From Aquila chrysaetos chrysaetos (Eukaryota; Chordata; Aves; Accipitriformes; Accipitridae), in assembly GCF_900496995.4 (NCBI RefSeq), contig NC_044019.1, forward strand, positions 4,375,501 through 4,439,500: DNA of 64,000 bases, given 5' to 3'. The stretch's first letter is position 1. Each line of letters starts with the position of its first letter. Below, one piece after another: positions 21,403 to 33,390 of this stretch. Below the pieces are notes generated by a model that saw only the letters and a program-made list of their open reading frames with translations, was not told the origin of the DNA and ran no database searches. The position numbers were made by a program, and so were the translations under genes.

Positions 21403-22815
21403 GCGCAGCGAAGGTTTGGCATTCCTCAGGTGCTGACAGCCGGGGAGCCGGTCAGGCTGGTTCCCCGGCACCCAGCTCCTTCGTTTCCTCCGACTCAGCA
21501 GCGCCAGGAGGGAGCCCAGCCGGCCTGGGTGGCTCTGGGGCCCCCCCGGACCCCTGCCCGTCTGCTCCCTCCCTGCCACCCATCTCTGTGAGGGCGACGG
21601 TAACGTCGAAGGGGATCTCAGTGACCAGCTTTGTCACCGAACCTTCAGCCAGCCAGCCGGGTCACCGCGTTGGCCGGGCTCGGCTGGGCCGTGGGGCTGG
21701 CGGGGTCCCGACACACTGCGCCGAGGGGCTGGGGGTCCCCAGGGTTGTGATTGCACCCAATTCATTGACTACGTGGGGGTCCCACATGGAGCCCCCCAGC
21801 ACTGCAGCACATTCCCGGGAGGCTCCTAATGCTGGGAGGTCTCCCAGGTCTCGGAGAGCTGAGGCTCTCAAGGGTCTTCACGCTGGCTTGGGGACGGAGT
21901 CGGGGGTCACAGTAGCCCTGGGCCACTGTGGGAGACCTGACCCCGGGGTGCAGGGCCCTTTCCCGGCAAGGCTCGGAGCGACAGCAGAGCCAGCACCCGC
22001 CCTGTATCCTCACCCTGCCCTCCCGCTCCTCCCCAGCACCCGCGGGTGCCCCGCTGCGGTGCCAGCCTCCCCCCGGGGCCACCACTCCCGGCTGCTGGCC
22101 CAGCCCCGGGAGCCTCCTCGGCCACCACCGGCCCGGCACAAGCGGCCGCAGCTCGGCTCCGGTTGGGGTGCCCGGGGCCACCCAGCTCTGGGTGCCACCG
22201 CTCACGTGCTGGGGAAACTGAGGCAGAGCCGAGCTCCCTCTGCACCTCGGCCAGCGGACCCAGGGTCCGGCCGGGGATGGGGGGGGGCTCGCGGTTCGGC
22301 CGTCCTCCACCCGCTGCTGAGCCGGCTTCGCCGTCCTGGAGAAGCGCCAGGTCATGGCTGGGGCTGGAGCAGGTTGGCCGGACTCTGCCCTGTCCCACCT
22401 GGACACCGGCTGGAGCCGGTGGGACGTGGTTGTGAAACCCCTGGGGAGGAGCCACGTGCCACTGAGGACACCCGTGGGGGCCGTGTCCCCGACCCCACCT
22501 GGGGAAGAGTATCTGAAGCCCCCCCGACCGTGTGCTGGTCCCAGTTGGGGGGATCAGCCCCTTGACCCCCAAAGCCAAGGCAAGGGGGGGCTCCAGGCAG
22601 CCCTGCCAGCCCCCCACCCAGGGGGCCGTGGTGGCAGGGCACCGAGCCGTGCCGCCCGCCGGCATCGGAGAAAGTGGCTCCATCCCATGTCCCATGCCCT
22701 TCCAAGGGACACCATGTCCTGGGGACCTCGGGGACCCTCTCTCCCCTCCCTGGGGAGCTGCACTGGGCTGGGGTTGGGTCCTGCCGAGGGCGGGTGAGCT
22801 GCAGAGGCAGAAATG

Positions 22816-22821
22816 TTTATT
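22816..22821 (-). terminator. ZNF683: Probable ZNF683 poly(A) signal
   Basis: TTTATT on the plus strand is AATAAA on the minus strand, about 750 bases past the ZNF683 stop codon. It is the first canonical signal I found there. Confidence 0.6.
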
Positions 22822-23573
22822 GATTAAAATCACGGGAGGGATGCCACTCGCCGGACCCGACCTCGGCAGCAGGCGAGGACGGCCGGGGCTGTCGTGTCCT
22901 CTGGGTGTCAGTGAGATGCTCGGGGTGCCGGCACGATGTGGGGAGCAGCACCCAGAGGTGTCAGCGATGGAGATGCCCACCCTGGCATTGCACCCCTGGA
23001 CAGAGCCCCGGGAGGGTTTGGTGGTGACACGGAGCCGAGGAAAGCAGCGACAGGTCTCCGTGAGTGCCGCAGCGGTGGCATACTGGGTGGGGGGGGCTGA
23101 GAAACTAAAGCTTTCTCCGTGGAAAGGGGGGGTTGTTGTACCCCAGGCGCAGCTCCGGGGCGGTAATGCTGCAGGGTGGGGGCACAGGCATGGCGTGGGA
23201 CGTGGGGCTGGCCAGGGGGACACCCCCGAGGGCTTTGGGGACAGGGGTCTGCTTGGTGCTTTGGGGGGGGGGGACCCTCCTCTGTCCTTGTCCCCAGGGC
23301 TGCGTTGATGGAGTTTGGGGGTTGCGGCGGATGATGGTGGTGGCTCCTCCTGGCCCTGAAGGTCCGAGGTTGGGCTGCAGCCCCCCCCATGCAACCCCCG
23401 CGGCCGTCCCAGCTCGGACAGACCCCACCAGGGGACATTGCTGCTGCCTGGGGACACAGTGGCAGGTCCCCACGTCCACCCCTGCCCACCTGGGCAGCCC
23501 CTTCCCCATGTCCCCCAGCACAAAGCCCTGCAGCAGCACCATAGCCCAGCCGGGCCGGCTCCCTCCTTCCTCC

Positions 23574-25862
23574 TCATCCTCCTCCTCCTCCTGCACCAAG
23601 CACCCAGCATCCAGACTGGAGCACCCATTGGCCTGGGTGAGGCGGTCGTGGGGGGCTGGGGGGTGGGCGCCAGCGCTGGTGCAGGCGCCAGTGGAGCTGG
23701 AGGTGGATGCGCTGGGAGAAGCGGCCGTGGCACTGGTGGCACTGGAAGGGCTTCTCGCCCGAGTGCAGCCGCAGGTGGGTCTTCAGGTTGCTGCTGCTGC
23801 TGAAGCGCTTGTGGCACGTCTGCGGGGGCGAGAGCGTGGGGGGGCTTGGAGTCGGTGCTGTGCCCTGGTTCAGAACCCCCCCACCCACCCTCCTGGCACC
23901 CAATGGGCACCTACCGGGCACTGGTGGGGCTTCTCGCCAGTGTGCACCAGCTGGTGCTTCTGCAGGTGTGCCAGTTGCGTGAAGCGCTTCTTGCAGATGG
24001 GGCACGGGAAGGGCCGCTCGCCACTGTGTACCCTCAGGTGGACCTGCCGAGGGGGGAGCACAGGGCGATGGGGGGGGCACCTGGGGACCCAGGAGTCTGG
24101 GCTGCCCCAGTTCCCCCTTCCTGGGAGCATCCCGCAGCTCCCGGGGCATGGGTGGAGCGCAGAGGGGGATATCCGCAGCCCATCTCGGTGCACTTCACAC
24201 CGGTGGGCGCTTTGCTGGGGGGAAACTGAGGCACGGGGAGAAGCCCACGACCTGCCCGCGCAGCTGGGACAAGCCACCGCTGTCCCTTGTCCCCAGCGCG
24301 GACTGACCCTAGGGGACCCGCAGGAGGGGTGTGCTGCCGGGCTTGGGGGGGTGCGGAGAGCGGGTGCTGGGGCACCCCGGGTACCTTGAGGTTGGAGAGC
24401 TGCCCAAAGCTCTTGGCGCAGATGTTGCACTTGTACTTGCTCCTGCCAACGTCCTTCCCCAGCGGGTACGGCCCGATGCCTGCAGGAGGCTTGGCCACGC
24501 CGTGGCTGGGCACCTCCGGCTGCGGGGCAGAGCAGGGCATCCCCCCCCGTGGCGGCGGGCACCCCCCTGCCCCGCAGCCGGGGAAGGGGAAAGACCCTTG
24601 GCGGAGAGGGAAAAATCCCACCGGTGGCTTCGGCAGCCCGGGAGCGCCCTGCCCGGTGGGCAGGAGGGTCCCACACAGCCGCGGGCAGGGTGGCAGCTGG
24701 AGGAGGGCACTGCCGCAGCCCTGCGAAGGTGACCCTGGGGTCCCCGTGTCACCCAGGTGGGCGAGGGGCAGCAGGAGCGGGGGGCTGTGGGTGCCGCAGA
24801 GGCAGAGGCATGGCTGGGGCAGGAGGAGGGGGCCCAGGTTGCCCAGGTGGACCCTCAGCTCCCTGGGCAGCGGGGAGGGTGGGCAGACCCCCGCCGGCAC
24901 CAGCTCCGCTCGCCCAAAGGGCTCCTTCCTCCAGCCTTCCGTGGCTCCCTGCGGCTCTTCGGCCTCGATTCTCATCTCCTCCTCCTCCTCCGTGCTGCCG
25001 GTGGGGACATCTTCGGTGCAGAGGGGCTGCGTTGGCAAAGAGGCCATGTCCAGCCCCGCGGGGGTCCCGCAGCCGGTGGCCCTGGTGGCATCGGGGGCTG
25101 TGGGCAGAGGAGCAGCCGGGGGGTCAGCAGGGAGCCCGGGGGGGGGACACGGGGAGCTTGGGGACAAGGGGCTGGGGGGGGGGGGGGGGAAGCCCAACAC
25201 AAGCAGGAGCAAAGCTGTGTCTGCAGGGACAGGCAGGAGCACCCGCTGCCAGGTTTGTGGGACCAGGGGTGCGAGGGGAGGCAGAGGAGGGTCTGCTGCT
25301 GGGGCGGGGGGATCTGCCAAGCCTCAGCCCTGGCCAGGAGCCTTTTGGGGACAGCCAGCAGCTTGGCCCCAGCCCCTGGGGACGAGGGGCAAGAAACCAG
25401 CCACATCCCAGGGAAGGGAGGGAAGAGGCAGAGGAGGGCAGGGAGGAAGAGCAGGGGGAGGAAGGAGTGCAGAAGAGCCCAAGCAGAAAACACCATCCCC
25501 TTCCCGGCCGCATCCTCACGGAGCCACGGGGGCTGCGGCGGTGGCGGTGACAGTGGTGGTGGGTGCCGGGTGGGCTCCTGGTTGTGCCCTGCGGGGAGTT
25601 CGGGGTGGGTGGGCAGCGGCCGCAGGCAGCAGAAGTAGATGCCGAGGCCGCTGGGGCAGAGCAGGAGGTCGGGGACCATGGGCCCCAGGTTCACATAGCA
25701 CATCCAGGCGCCGTGATGGGGGCCACGGGGGGTGACGGGGGGCCGGGGGTCCCCTCTGGCCAGGAGACCTGTGGGGGTGGGACACAAGGTGGAACCTGGA
25801 GCAGAGTTATGGAGCTGGATCCCACAGATACCAGCTCTTGGCATGGGGGATTTGGGGTTCAA
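23574..25862 (-). CDS. ZNF683: ZNF683 (Hobit), Blimp-1-like zinc-finger repressor; 5' end uncertain
   Basis: Minus-strand exons: 25768-25520 (or from an ATG at 25862), 25097-24385, 24043-23915 and 23819-23574; junction phases agree. Four C2H2 fingers occur in the PRDM1/Hobit order: [17 protein letters not shown], then [38 protein letters not shown] and [19 protein letters not shown]. The fifth, degenerate finger of PRDM1 is absent, as in mammalian Hobit. The first exon reads [10 protein letters not shown] and [13 protein letters not shown], which align with the second half of the PRDM1 PR domain (NWMRYVNPA, GMNIYFYTIKPIP). Reading from 25862 gives 476 aa, close to human ZNF683, but a good acceptor at 25768 argues for an upstream exon. 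Family role: nuclear repressor that maintains tissue-resident lymphocytes. Context between CRYBG2 and LIN28A confirms identity. Confidence 0.85.
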
Positions 25863-25917
25863 ACCCCAGCCCTGCAGCTTAGGGGTGGTTTTGGGAATGA
25901 GGTGGTAGCCAAGGACA

Positions 25918-25941
25918 CCCCCCCCCCCCCCCCCCCCCCCC
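25918..25941. repeat. Poly(C) run of 24 bases
   Basis: Uninterrupted C tract just upstream of the ZNF683 PR-like exon; poly(G) on the transcribed strand. Confidence 0.9.
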
Positions 25942-26149
25942 GCAGAGCAGGCTCTTTGGTTGCCACCATCCCTGCAGTCGTGCCTCAGTTTCCCCTCTGC
26001 AGCGGCATCCAGGGAGAACTGAGCTGTTCCCCACGGAGCCCAGGGCTGCTGGGGGGGGGGGGTCAGGGTGTCCCTGCAGGTGCTAGAGGTGAGGGGGAGG
26101 TTGTGGGGTGATGGGGGACCACGGCGGTGGCAGCGGGGTCAGTACTCAC

Positions 26150-26240
26150 CCTCCAGGAGGGCTGCCCGTCAGATGTCCCCTCCAGTGTAGATGTCCCTGA
26201 GCAGTGACCTGTCCTGCGGGACGTCCTCGCTGTTCCCCAC
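26150..26240 (-). pseudogene. ZNF683: Candidate upstream PR-domain exon of ZNF683 with in-frame stop
   Basis: On the minus strand the frame reads NSEDVPQDRSLLRDIYTGGD, resembling the N-terminal half of the PRDM1 PR domain (NSEEV, then IPKGTRFGPLIGEIYTND). It ends at a strong donor, CTGGAGG|GTGAGTACT. The donor phase fits the acceptor at 25768, but TGA at 26171-26169 interrupts the shared frame. The left and right limits of the exon are not certain. It is either a decayed PR exon kept as 5'UTR or a false exon. Confidence 0.4.
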
Positions 26241-29200
26241 GGCCAGTTTGGGGGGGGGCACTGGCAACCACTCGGAGCTGGGGGGGCTCTGCCACCTCCT
26301 CGCCCCGTCCCGCAACCCCAAACCCAATGGTCTGAGCCCTCCCAGTAGGGCAAGGCTGGGGAGCGGGGCAGGACCCCGTCCTGGCAGGGGCTGCACTGGG
26401 CAAGCGCTTGGGGCTGTGCGGTGGCCGGCCACATCCCAGTGCCCTGGGAATGGTGCTGGCACCCAGCCCAGGCACCAACCCCAACCCCAAGCATGAAAAG
26501 CCATCACCGGGGGAAAAAAGGCATTTACAGAAGGGTTGCCCAAATCTGCCAAGCGTGAACCGAGGGCCAGGCAGGGATCAGAGCTGCAGCTGGGACGCGG
26601 CAGTGCCGTCAGCTCAGCCCCTCGCTTCCCCAGCCATTGGAAGGCAAACAGGCATTTTTTCCCCCCCCTTTGCTTGTTTTTGGGGTAACTAAACCCAAGG
26701 CAACGGTCAAGCCTAAAATCCAGGTCTGCAGCACGGGCTGGGGAAGCCCAAGCCTGGCAAGCAAAGCCGTACCCCACCCGGCATCGCCGTTTCCCAGCAC
26801 CGAAGAGCTCTGTGTGTCCCCCCCAGCCGATACCGCACCCCATAAAATGGCAAACAGCGGCGATGGCAGCCCCGCGCCGGAGGGATGGGAGCTGGGGTCT
26901 GCGGCGGAGGTGGAAAGGGCAGAGCCGGGTGGGATGCCCACGCGTGGGGACGTCCCTGTGGGACACGGCAGCGTGGTGGCTCCTACCTGCTCCGCTCTGG
27001 TGCCGCGGCCGCCGATGAGCCCCAGCCGCCACCGCGTTATGGTTCGGTGGCTGCCGGGAGTGTGAACAGGAAACCTCCGCGTTTCGGGGCCTTTGCTAAA
27101 TTTGGAGAGGCGAGGAGGTGAAGCCTCTTTGCGGGGAGGAAGAGGAGGAGGTGGGACGGGGTTGTCTTTAATAGACGTGGCCCCATGGCAGGGACTCGTC
27201 TCCCTTGCCAGGGCACGGCCCAGCACCGGGAGCTGCCGCTGGTGGCACCGCAACAGGGTCCCCCCGGAGCAGAAAATCCCCAGGAAAGCAGAGGGAGGTC
27301 ACCGTGTTGTTCCCCACCGCCAGTGCTGAGGGCACTGGGGACACTGGGAGCCATGCGGGATGGGATAGGGACGCAGCAGAGCCCTAAGCCCCGCACAGTC
27401 GGGCTCTCCTGGCCCGGCCGGGGGTGGCAGAGGTGCCATCACCACCCATCACGGGGACGGCGGGACCTCAGCCACCCACCCTGGCTGCACAGGGAGCCTG
27501 AAAGAAAGTGCCAGGAGTAGCAGCAGCCTTGGCTGGGGCTGACCGACAGCCTGAGACCGCATGAATGGCTCCCCTTAAACAAGGCGTTAACTCTGAAACC
27601 TACTGGTGGCTAACACGGTCACCGCTTTGAAGAGAAGTGCTCGGTGAGCGCACGTAGCAGCTCCCAGATGTGATGGCAGCCCCAGCCCCACTCTCTGGGG
27701 TGGGGTCCCTGACCCACGGGAGCTGCCCTGCTCCTGTGACAGTGGGGAGGGGACAAGTCCCACACCCACTCCAGTACCTCCCCAAAAGCTGCTCCACAGA
27801 GAAAGATTAGAAAAGGCCAATTTCTCCTTCTCCCTCCAGCACCCTTTGCGGGGAACACAGTAACAAGCTGTTCGGCTTGAGAAACACAACCCAGGTGGGG
27901 AGTGGCAGGGAAGACATTTTGGGGCAGAAATCTCCTTTCACACCAGTTTGCTTCAGAAGGAAAGTTTCCTGCATGGGGTCTTGCAGCCACAGCCCTTCTC
28001 TGGAGAAGGGGAAGGCCGGTGGCTCCTGCCCAGCCACCCCAGGGCCACAGCCCCACTTCCCAGTGGGTACCAGTTGAGTCCCATCAGGAACAGCCCCAGG
28101 GACACAGGGGACGCAGAGGGGTCCCCAGCGGTCCCCCCCCTACCCGGGGCCTGACTGCCCATCCTCATGGCCCCAGCACAGGAGCAGGATCCGGCCCCTG
28201 CATCCCTCCAGCGCCATGGGCTCCCATGAGGGGCAGCAATGGGGGGGACTTGGGAGCCCCCGGGGCCGGCTACAATGTGTTAGTGTGTGTGTGCATGCGT
28301 GTGTCAGCATGTGTAAGCGTGTGCAAGCACATGTACGTGCCAAACCAGCCGAGCCAGCTGGCTGCTGCTCTGGGGAAAGTGGGAGCTCCCTGCCGCGTCC
28401 CCCGGCACCGCCGGGGCTGGCCGGGGAGGATTTAGTCAGCACTGGGGAGGGTCCTCCCCAGGGCAAACCAGTTCCCCAGGCACTGGTGGAACTGGAGGGA
28501 CACTGGGGCAAGCCTGGGCCTTGAGTCACTGTGTGCAAAGGGAGGGATGAAGGTATGGGGCAGGCTGCGGGGATGGGGACGGGCTCAGCCACAGCACCCG
28601 GGGGGGCACATGGGGATGGAGGGAGCCCCACAGCACCTGGGGGTGTCCCTGGGTGGGGGGGCTGCAGGGTGGTCCCCACTGTCACCCTCCCTCCAGGCAG
28701 GGGGAAATGGGAAGGTGACAGCGAGAAGGGGAAGGGAAAGGAAAAGTAAGAGGTTGAGATCAAGACAAGAGACCAAAATAGTGCTGGGGTCGAGGGGGGG
28801 AAGGCGAGGCAGGGCTGGGACAGGGACATGTGTCCCGGGACCCCAGAGCACCCCAGCACCCTGGGGAGAGCTGGGGGGCTGCAGAGCCCGGAGGGGATGT
28901 CAGGGTGCTGGGGGAGTGATGGGGTGCTCAAGGGGGTGGCAGGGTGCCCAAGGAGGGGGTGGCAGGGTGCTGGGGGGATGACTGGGTGCACAGGGGACAG
29001 CTTTGCAGGGCTTTGGGTGCATTGCGAGCAGCCAGGAGATGGTTAGCAGCCCGCCAGCGGGGCAGGAGGGTGGTGGGGACAACGAGGTTGAGACAGCGAG
29101 TGCTCGGGGACCGCAGCGAGATGTCACCACTTCCTCCCTGCCAGCACTTCAGAAAGACAGCGGGCACCGCCATCACCCCGCCTGCACCCCGAGCTCACAG

Positions 29201-32200
29201 CACCCACTCGGTGCTGCTCGGTGCCTGAGCATCAACCCCTCCAAAATTTCACACCTTCCCTGCCTGCCCGCGATGGCTCAAGATAAGCGTCTCCGGCGGC
29301 AGCAGCTCACGGCCGGAGCTGAGACCTAACGTGATCATGCTATGTGTGACCTGCACAACCCCCCCATATCCCCCCCGCCTTGACCCCTCCAGCACCCAGG
29401 GATGTTGCTGGCATCCCAGCAGCAGCATCCAGCATCGGTCCCAGGACCATGCATGGAGCTGGAATTCCTGGCAGCGTAGGGTGCTGGTGGCATCCCCGTG
29501 CCCAGGAGTTGGGACAGGGTGTCCCCAAACCTCCCCCTTGGCCTGCAGTTGCTCTTGGTGCGGGGGCAGCCCCGGCAGCTGGTGCCTTTCGGAAACACCC
29601 CCCCAGCCCTTCCCGGCCCTTTTGTGCTTCGCTCACGTTGGGTTTTCCTGGAAGGGCTTGAGAGCTTAAAATAAATTGAGGTGTTGATAAGAAATGGCTT
29701 TGTGTCTGGCCGCCCAGCTGGCAGCCAGCAGGCAGAGCAGGGGCTTGCTGAGGTGCACCGAGTGCATCGGGTCTCTGCAGCGGCGTATGGGGATGGGGAT
29801 GCTCCAGGGAGAGGCCTTTGCCCACGTCCCCTGGGCTCTTGGGGCACCTGTGGTGGCAGGGACAGGGCCACCCAGGCCCCTGGGCTCCCGTGGGCAAAAC
29901 TGGGCTGGGCTTTGTCCCTAGGAAGGTGCCTGGCGCAGACCACGTCCCCGCAGGCGGTCTCAAAGCACCTGAAAGCTCCTGGGCATGAGGCCCATTTTAT
30001 GGATAGGGAAACTGAGGCACGGCAGAAGCAAGGACATGAGAAGGGTCCGTCTGGGCTGACCCAGACCCACGCCACCCCCCCAGGCTGTATTTTGCAGGGG
30101 TGAGCCCCTGTGCCCATTTGCACCCATGGGCACACAGGGCTGTATCGCCCGCAGGCAGAGCCCTCCCCGACTGAACGCCGTTTGCCCCCACCCCATCCCC
30201 ATGGGACAAGCACCTGGAGGGTGCTGCTCCAGCCACACCTGCAATGAGTTTCCAGGTCTCAGCACCGGGGAAGGGGCTGAGTGCAGGGCAGTGTTGGCCA
30301 CAGCTGCTGGCATTTGAAGGTGATGGACTGTGGATGTACCAGGCAGCTCGGCTTCCCCGGGTGTCACCCTGCCCAGGACTTTGGGTGGGGGGGGGTCTCT
30401 AGCACCCCAAGAAAGAGGAAAACCCTCTTTGCCAGACCACCAGTGGGAGGAGGAAGATGCAGGGCAGGCCAATGCTTTGGGAGGTGAGATGCAGCTGTGG
30501 GAAGAGAGGCTCTGCCTCCTCTCCTCAATGTCCTGCCATGGCTTCCCCCAAGCCAGCTCCCCCAAAGCAATTTTCTCTCCCACTGCCTGGGTTTGCTGTC
30601 AGGGGAAAGCAAGGCTTGAACCGGGGTGGGGGGATTTAGGGGGTGAGGGAAGGCTTGTGAGCCCTGGTCTGCTGGAGTCTGCTGCCTTGGAGGAATATCT
30701 CTTTCAGCTATTGATTTCCCTTTATCAGAGAGCAGGAATATGTATGGGACTGAAATCCTGATCAATCCCCGCTCTGCAGCCAATCGATCAGCTGCTGCCC
30801 AAGGGTTTTTATCAAAGGGAGCTAGGGATGTGAAGAGGAGCTGCCGAATTTGGGCATGACCCATTGCTCCAGGCCAGGACTGTCTCTACCCGCCTTTACC
30901 CCCTCCTGTCTTATCCGAAAGGCAGCAAAGCCACGGGGGAGCCTGGCACTGGGCAGCATCCCGGCAGGTCACCCCACGCGTGCGCTCCTCGTCCTTCCCT
31001 CCTCCAAGGTTGATGCCCTGGGTAGCCCAATTTCTAATGCAGCAGGATAGCCACACTCCATCCCCACCGTGGGGACCCCAGAGCCCTAAACCCAGAGGTG
31101 TGGGGCACCCACCATCACCCCAGAGCTGGAAAGCAGCCCCAGGGGAGCATTTTTGGGGTGTTGGGAAGGAGATGCCTGGTTAAGGACATCCTTGGGAGCA
31201 CACCTGTGTCTCTGGTAGGTTGATGCACCCCCAGCCCTGTGTCCCCAGCCCTGGGAGGTACTGGAGCATCCCTCAATCCCGGCTGGGCTCGTTAGAGGCA
31301 CGGGGCGAGCAGGGGGTGCGGGGGGCCAGCGAGGGGGAGGAGTGGCACCGTGGCCTCTGTTATTGATTGCTTCGTAGCCAAAGGTCAGCGGCGAGCGTGC
31401 AAGGACGGGGAGGAGGGAGGCGGGAGGCTCTGGGATGCGAGGGGCTCACTGCTGGCACTGGGGCTGTGCCATGGGGGGGCAAGTGCCAGCCTTGGGAAGC
31501 GTGGGGCACCAAGCCGGCGTGGAAAGCCCAGCATAGGTTCCCATCGCACAGGCACCCGCTGGCCACAGATCCCCCCGTGCCTCAGTTTCTCCACCAGCAG
31601 ATCGGGTGGTGAGGCTGTGCGGCAGTTGGCAGCACCCTGGGCTGTGCGGGTGGGGAAAGAAGCGCTGGGGGCTGCAGGGAAGGGTCTGTGCCCACGGGAG
31701 GGAGGTGGAGGTGGGCTCAGTGGGGGTTGGAGGAGGTTTGTGCACGTCTGTGTGCAGCCAGGAGGGTTGTGCCTGTGGGATGGGCAGGGAGAGGGCTCAG
31801 TTTTCCCTGGCAGGAGCTCAGAGGCTGCTTTTGAGCTGGTCTGTGCCTTCCCGATGGGTAGGTGGTGATGGTGACTGTGCTGGGAGGTGGTGCTGGAGCT
31901 ACAGCCAGGACAACACCATTCCCAGGGCCCTTCAGCTCCTCGGGACCAGCCCTGATGGTGGTTTGCAGTACCATCAGGACACCAGTCCCCGTATCTGCCA
32001 AAGCTTTGACCCCATGCGCCTGGGCTTTGCACATCCCCCGGGTCTCATCCTGCCGGGCTCAGGACCTGGCCAGAGCCAAGCAGCCCCCAGGCAGCACCGT
32101 GCTGCCTGAACGGGGGTCCACAATGCCGGACCATGGGCAGCACCGCCGGCGCTGGGCTCTGGCAGAGCACTGCCTGCCCTCGCCCCGGCCGTGCCGCGAG

Positions 32201-32811
32201 GGGGAAGATTTACAGGCTGTCAGAGCCAGGGCCAGAGGTCAGCAGGGGTCAGAAAGTCCATTTCGGAGAGGTCACTGTCCACTTCTTTCAATCTAATGAA
32301 GCCATTATTTGTGAAAGCGGCCGCTTTGCCGGCTATTCCCTTGAAGCCAAGCAGGGCACAGCGACCGGCTCTGAAAGAACAGGAAGGAGTCCCCTTCCCT
32401 TTCGCATTTGCCATTCAACAGGCCCCAAAACCAAATACACCACACACAGAAATATGACGTGGGGCCATCGCTGCTTCAGGGCTGTGTCACCGGAGCTGGG
32501 GGAGATGAGTTTGGGACATAAAGGGACGCTGCCTGGAAGTGCCGTGCTCAGGGATGTGGCTGCGTCACTTGGTTGGAAATTCACCAAGGGTGGGCAGAAA
32601 TTGGGGGATGCTGAGAAACTTGCTGCTGAGTTTAAATAGAGTTACAGAAGAGTGTCTTTGGAGGCTGCCGGTCCCTCCCGTCCATCAGGAAGGGGCTGGG
32701 GAGAGGAAGCTGGTGCACAGGGGTGGATTATTTTTTGAAGGATTGTTTTGGAGAAAGCAAGGGCTCATTCGCCACATCCTACCCCCGTACCCCCACGCCT
32801 CTGCCCACCTC
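26241..32811. other. Intergenic, ZNF683 to solo LTR: no gene seen
   Basis: GC-rich sequence with scattered G-rich tandem motifs (about 28850-28990) and a GT-rich stretch (28276-28340). Two lower-GC islands, 30690-30830 and 32240-32440, stand out as possible enhancers. No exon with a recognisable domain was found. Confidence 0.5.
28276..28340. repeat. Imperfect GT-rich microsatellite
   Basis: Degenerate GTGTGT/GCATGT alternation; a purine-pyrimidine tract able to adopt Z-DNA in principle. Confidence 0.6.
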
Positions 32812-33390
32812 TGTCGTGGTTTAACCCCAGCCAGCAACTAAGCACCACGCAGCCGCTCACTCACTCCCCCCCCACCCAGTGGGATGGGGGAGAAAATCGG
32901 GAAAAAGAAGCAAAACCCACGGGTTGAGATAAGAACAGTTTAATAGAACAGAAAAGAAGAAACGGATAATGATAATGATAACACTAATAAAATGACAACA
33001 GCAATAATGAAAGGATTGGAATGTACAAATGATGCGCAGTGCAATTGCTCACCACCCACCGACCGGCACCCAGCTAGTCCCCGAGCGGCGATTCCCCGCC
33101 CCCACTTCCCAGTTCCTATACTAGATGGGACGTCATATGGTATGGAATACCCTGTTGGCCAGTTTGGGTCAGGTGCCCTGGCTGTGTCCTGTGCCAACTT
33201 CTTGTGCCCCTCCAGCTTTCTCGCTGGCTGGGCATGAGAAGCTGAAAAATCCTTGACATTAGTCTAAACACTACTAGCAGCAACTGAAAACATCAGTGTT
33301 ATCAACATTCTTCTCATACTGAACTCAAAACATAGCACCGTACCAGCTACTAGGAAGACAGTTAACTCTATCCCAGCTGAAACTAGGACA
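32812..33390 (-). mobile_element. Solo LTR of an endogenous retrovirus, complete, with 5-bp TSD
   Basis: A 579-bp element bounded by TGTCGTGG on the left and TAGGACA on the right (TGTC...GACA ends). It is flanked by a perfect 5-bp duplication, ACCTC, at 32807-32811 and 33391-33395. In the minus orientation an ATTAAA poly(A)-type signal appears at 32944-32939. The sequence matches my memory of an abundant LTR in neoavian birds, but I cannot name the family. There is no internal gag, pol or env sequence, so it is a recombined solo LTR and not a provirus. Confidence 0.85.

Larger units (their letters stand above)
18040..22795. other. Intergenic, CRYBG2 5' flank to ZNF683 3' end: no gene seen
   Basis: GC-rich DNA with short tandem repeats and several AP-1/MARE-type elements. 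Long open frames occur on both strands but carry no domains, as expected in DNA poor in A+T stop codons. Non-coding 5' exons of CRYBG2 may lie here. Confidence 0.5.

Noticed and set aside
21907-23910. 667-codon minus-strand open frame at the ZNF683 3' end
   Set aside because: It runs out of frame through the finger exon and the 3'UTR; Pro/Gly/Gln-rich with no family resemblance.
24287-25735. 482-codon plus-strand open frame
   Set aside because: Antisense shadow of ZNF683 exons; low-complexity product.
32940-33197. 85-codon minus-strand frame inside the LTR
   Set aside because: Lies wholly within a solo LTR; no viral gene is present.
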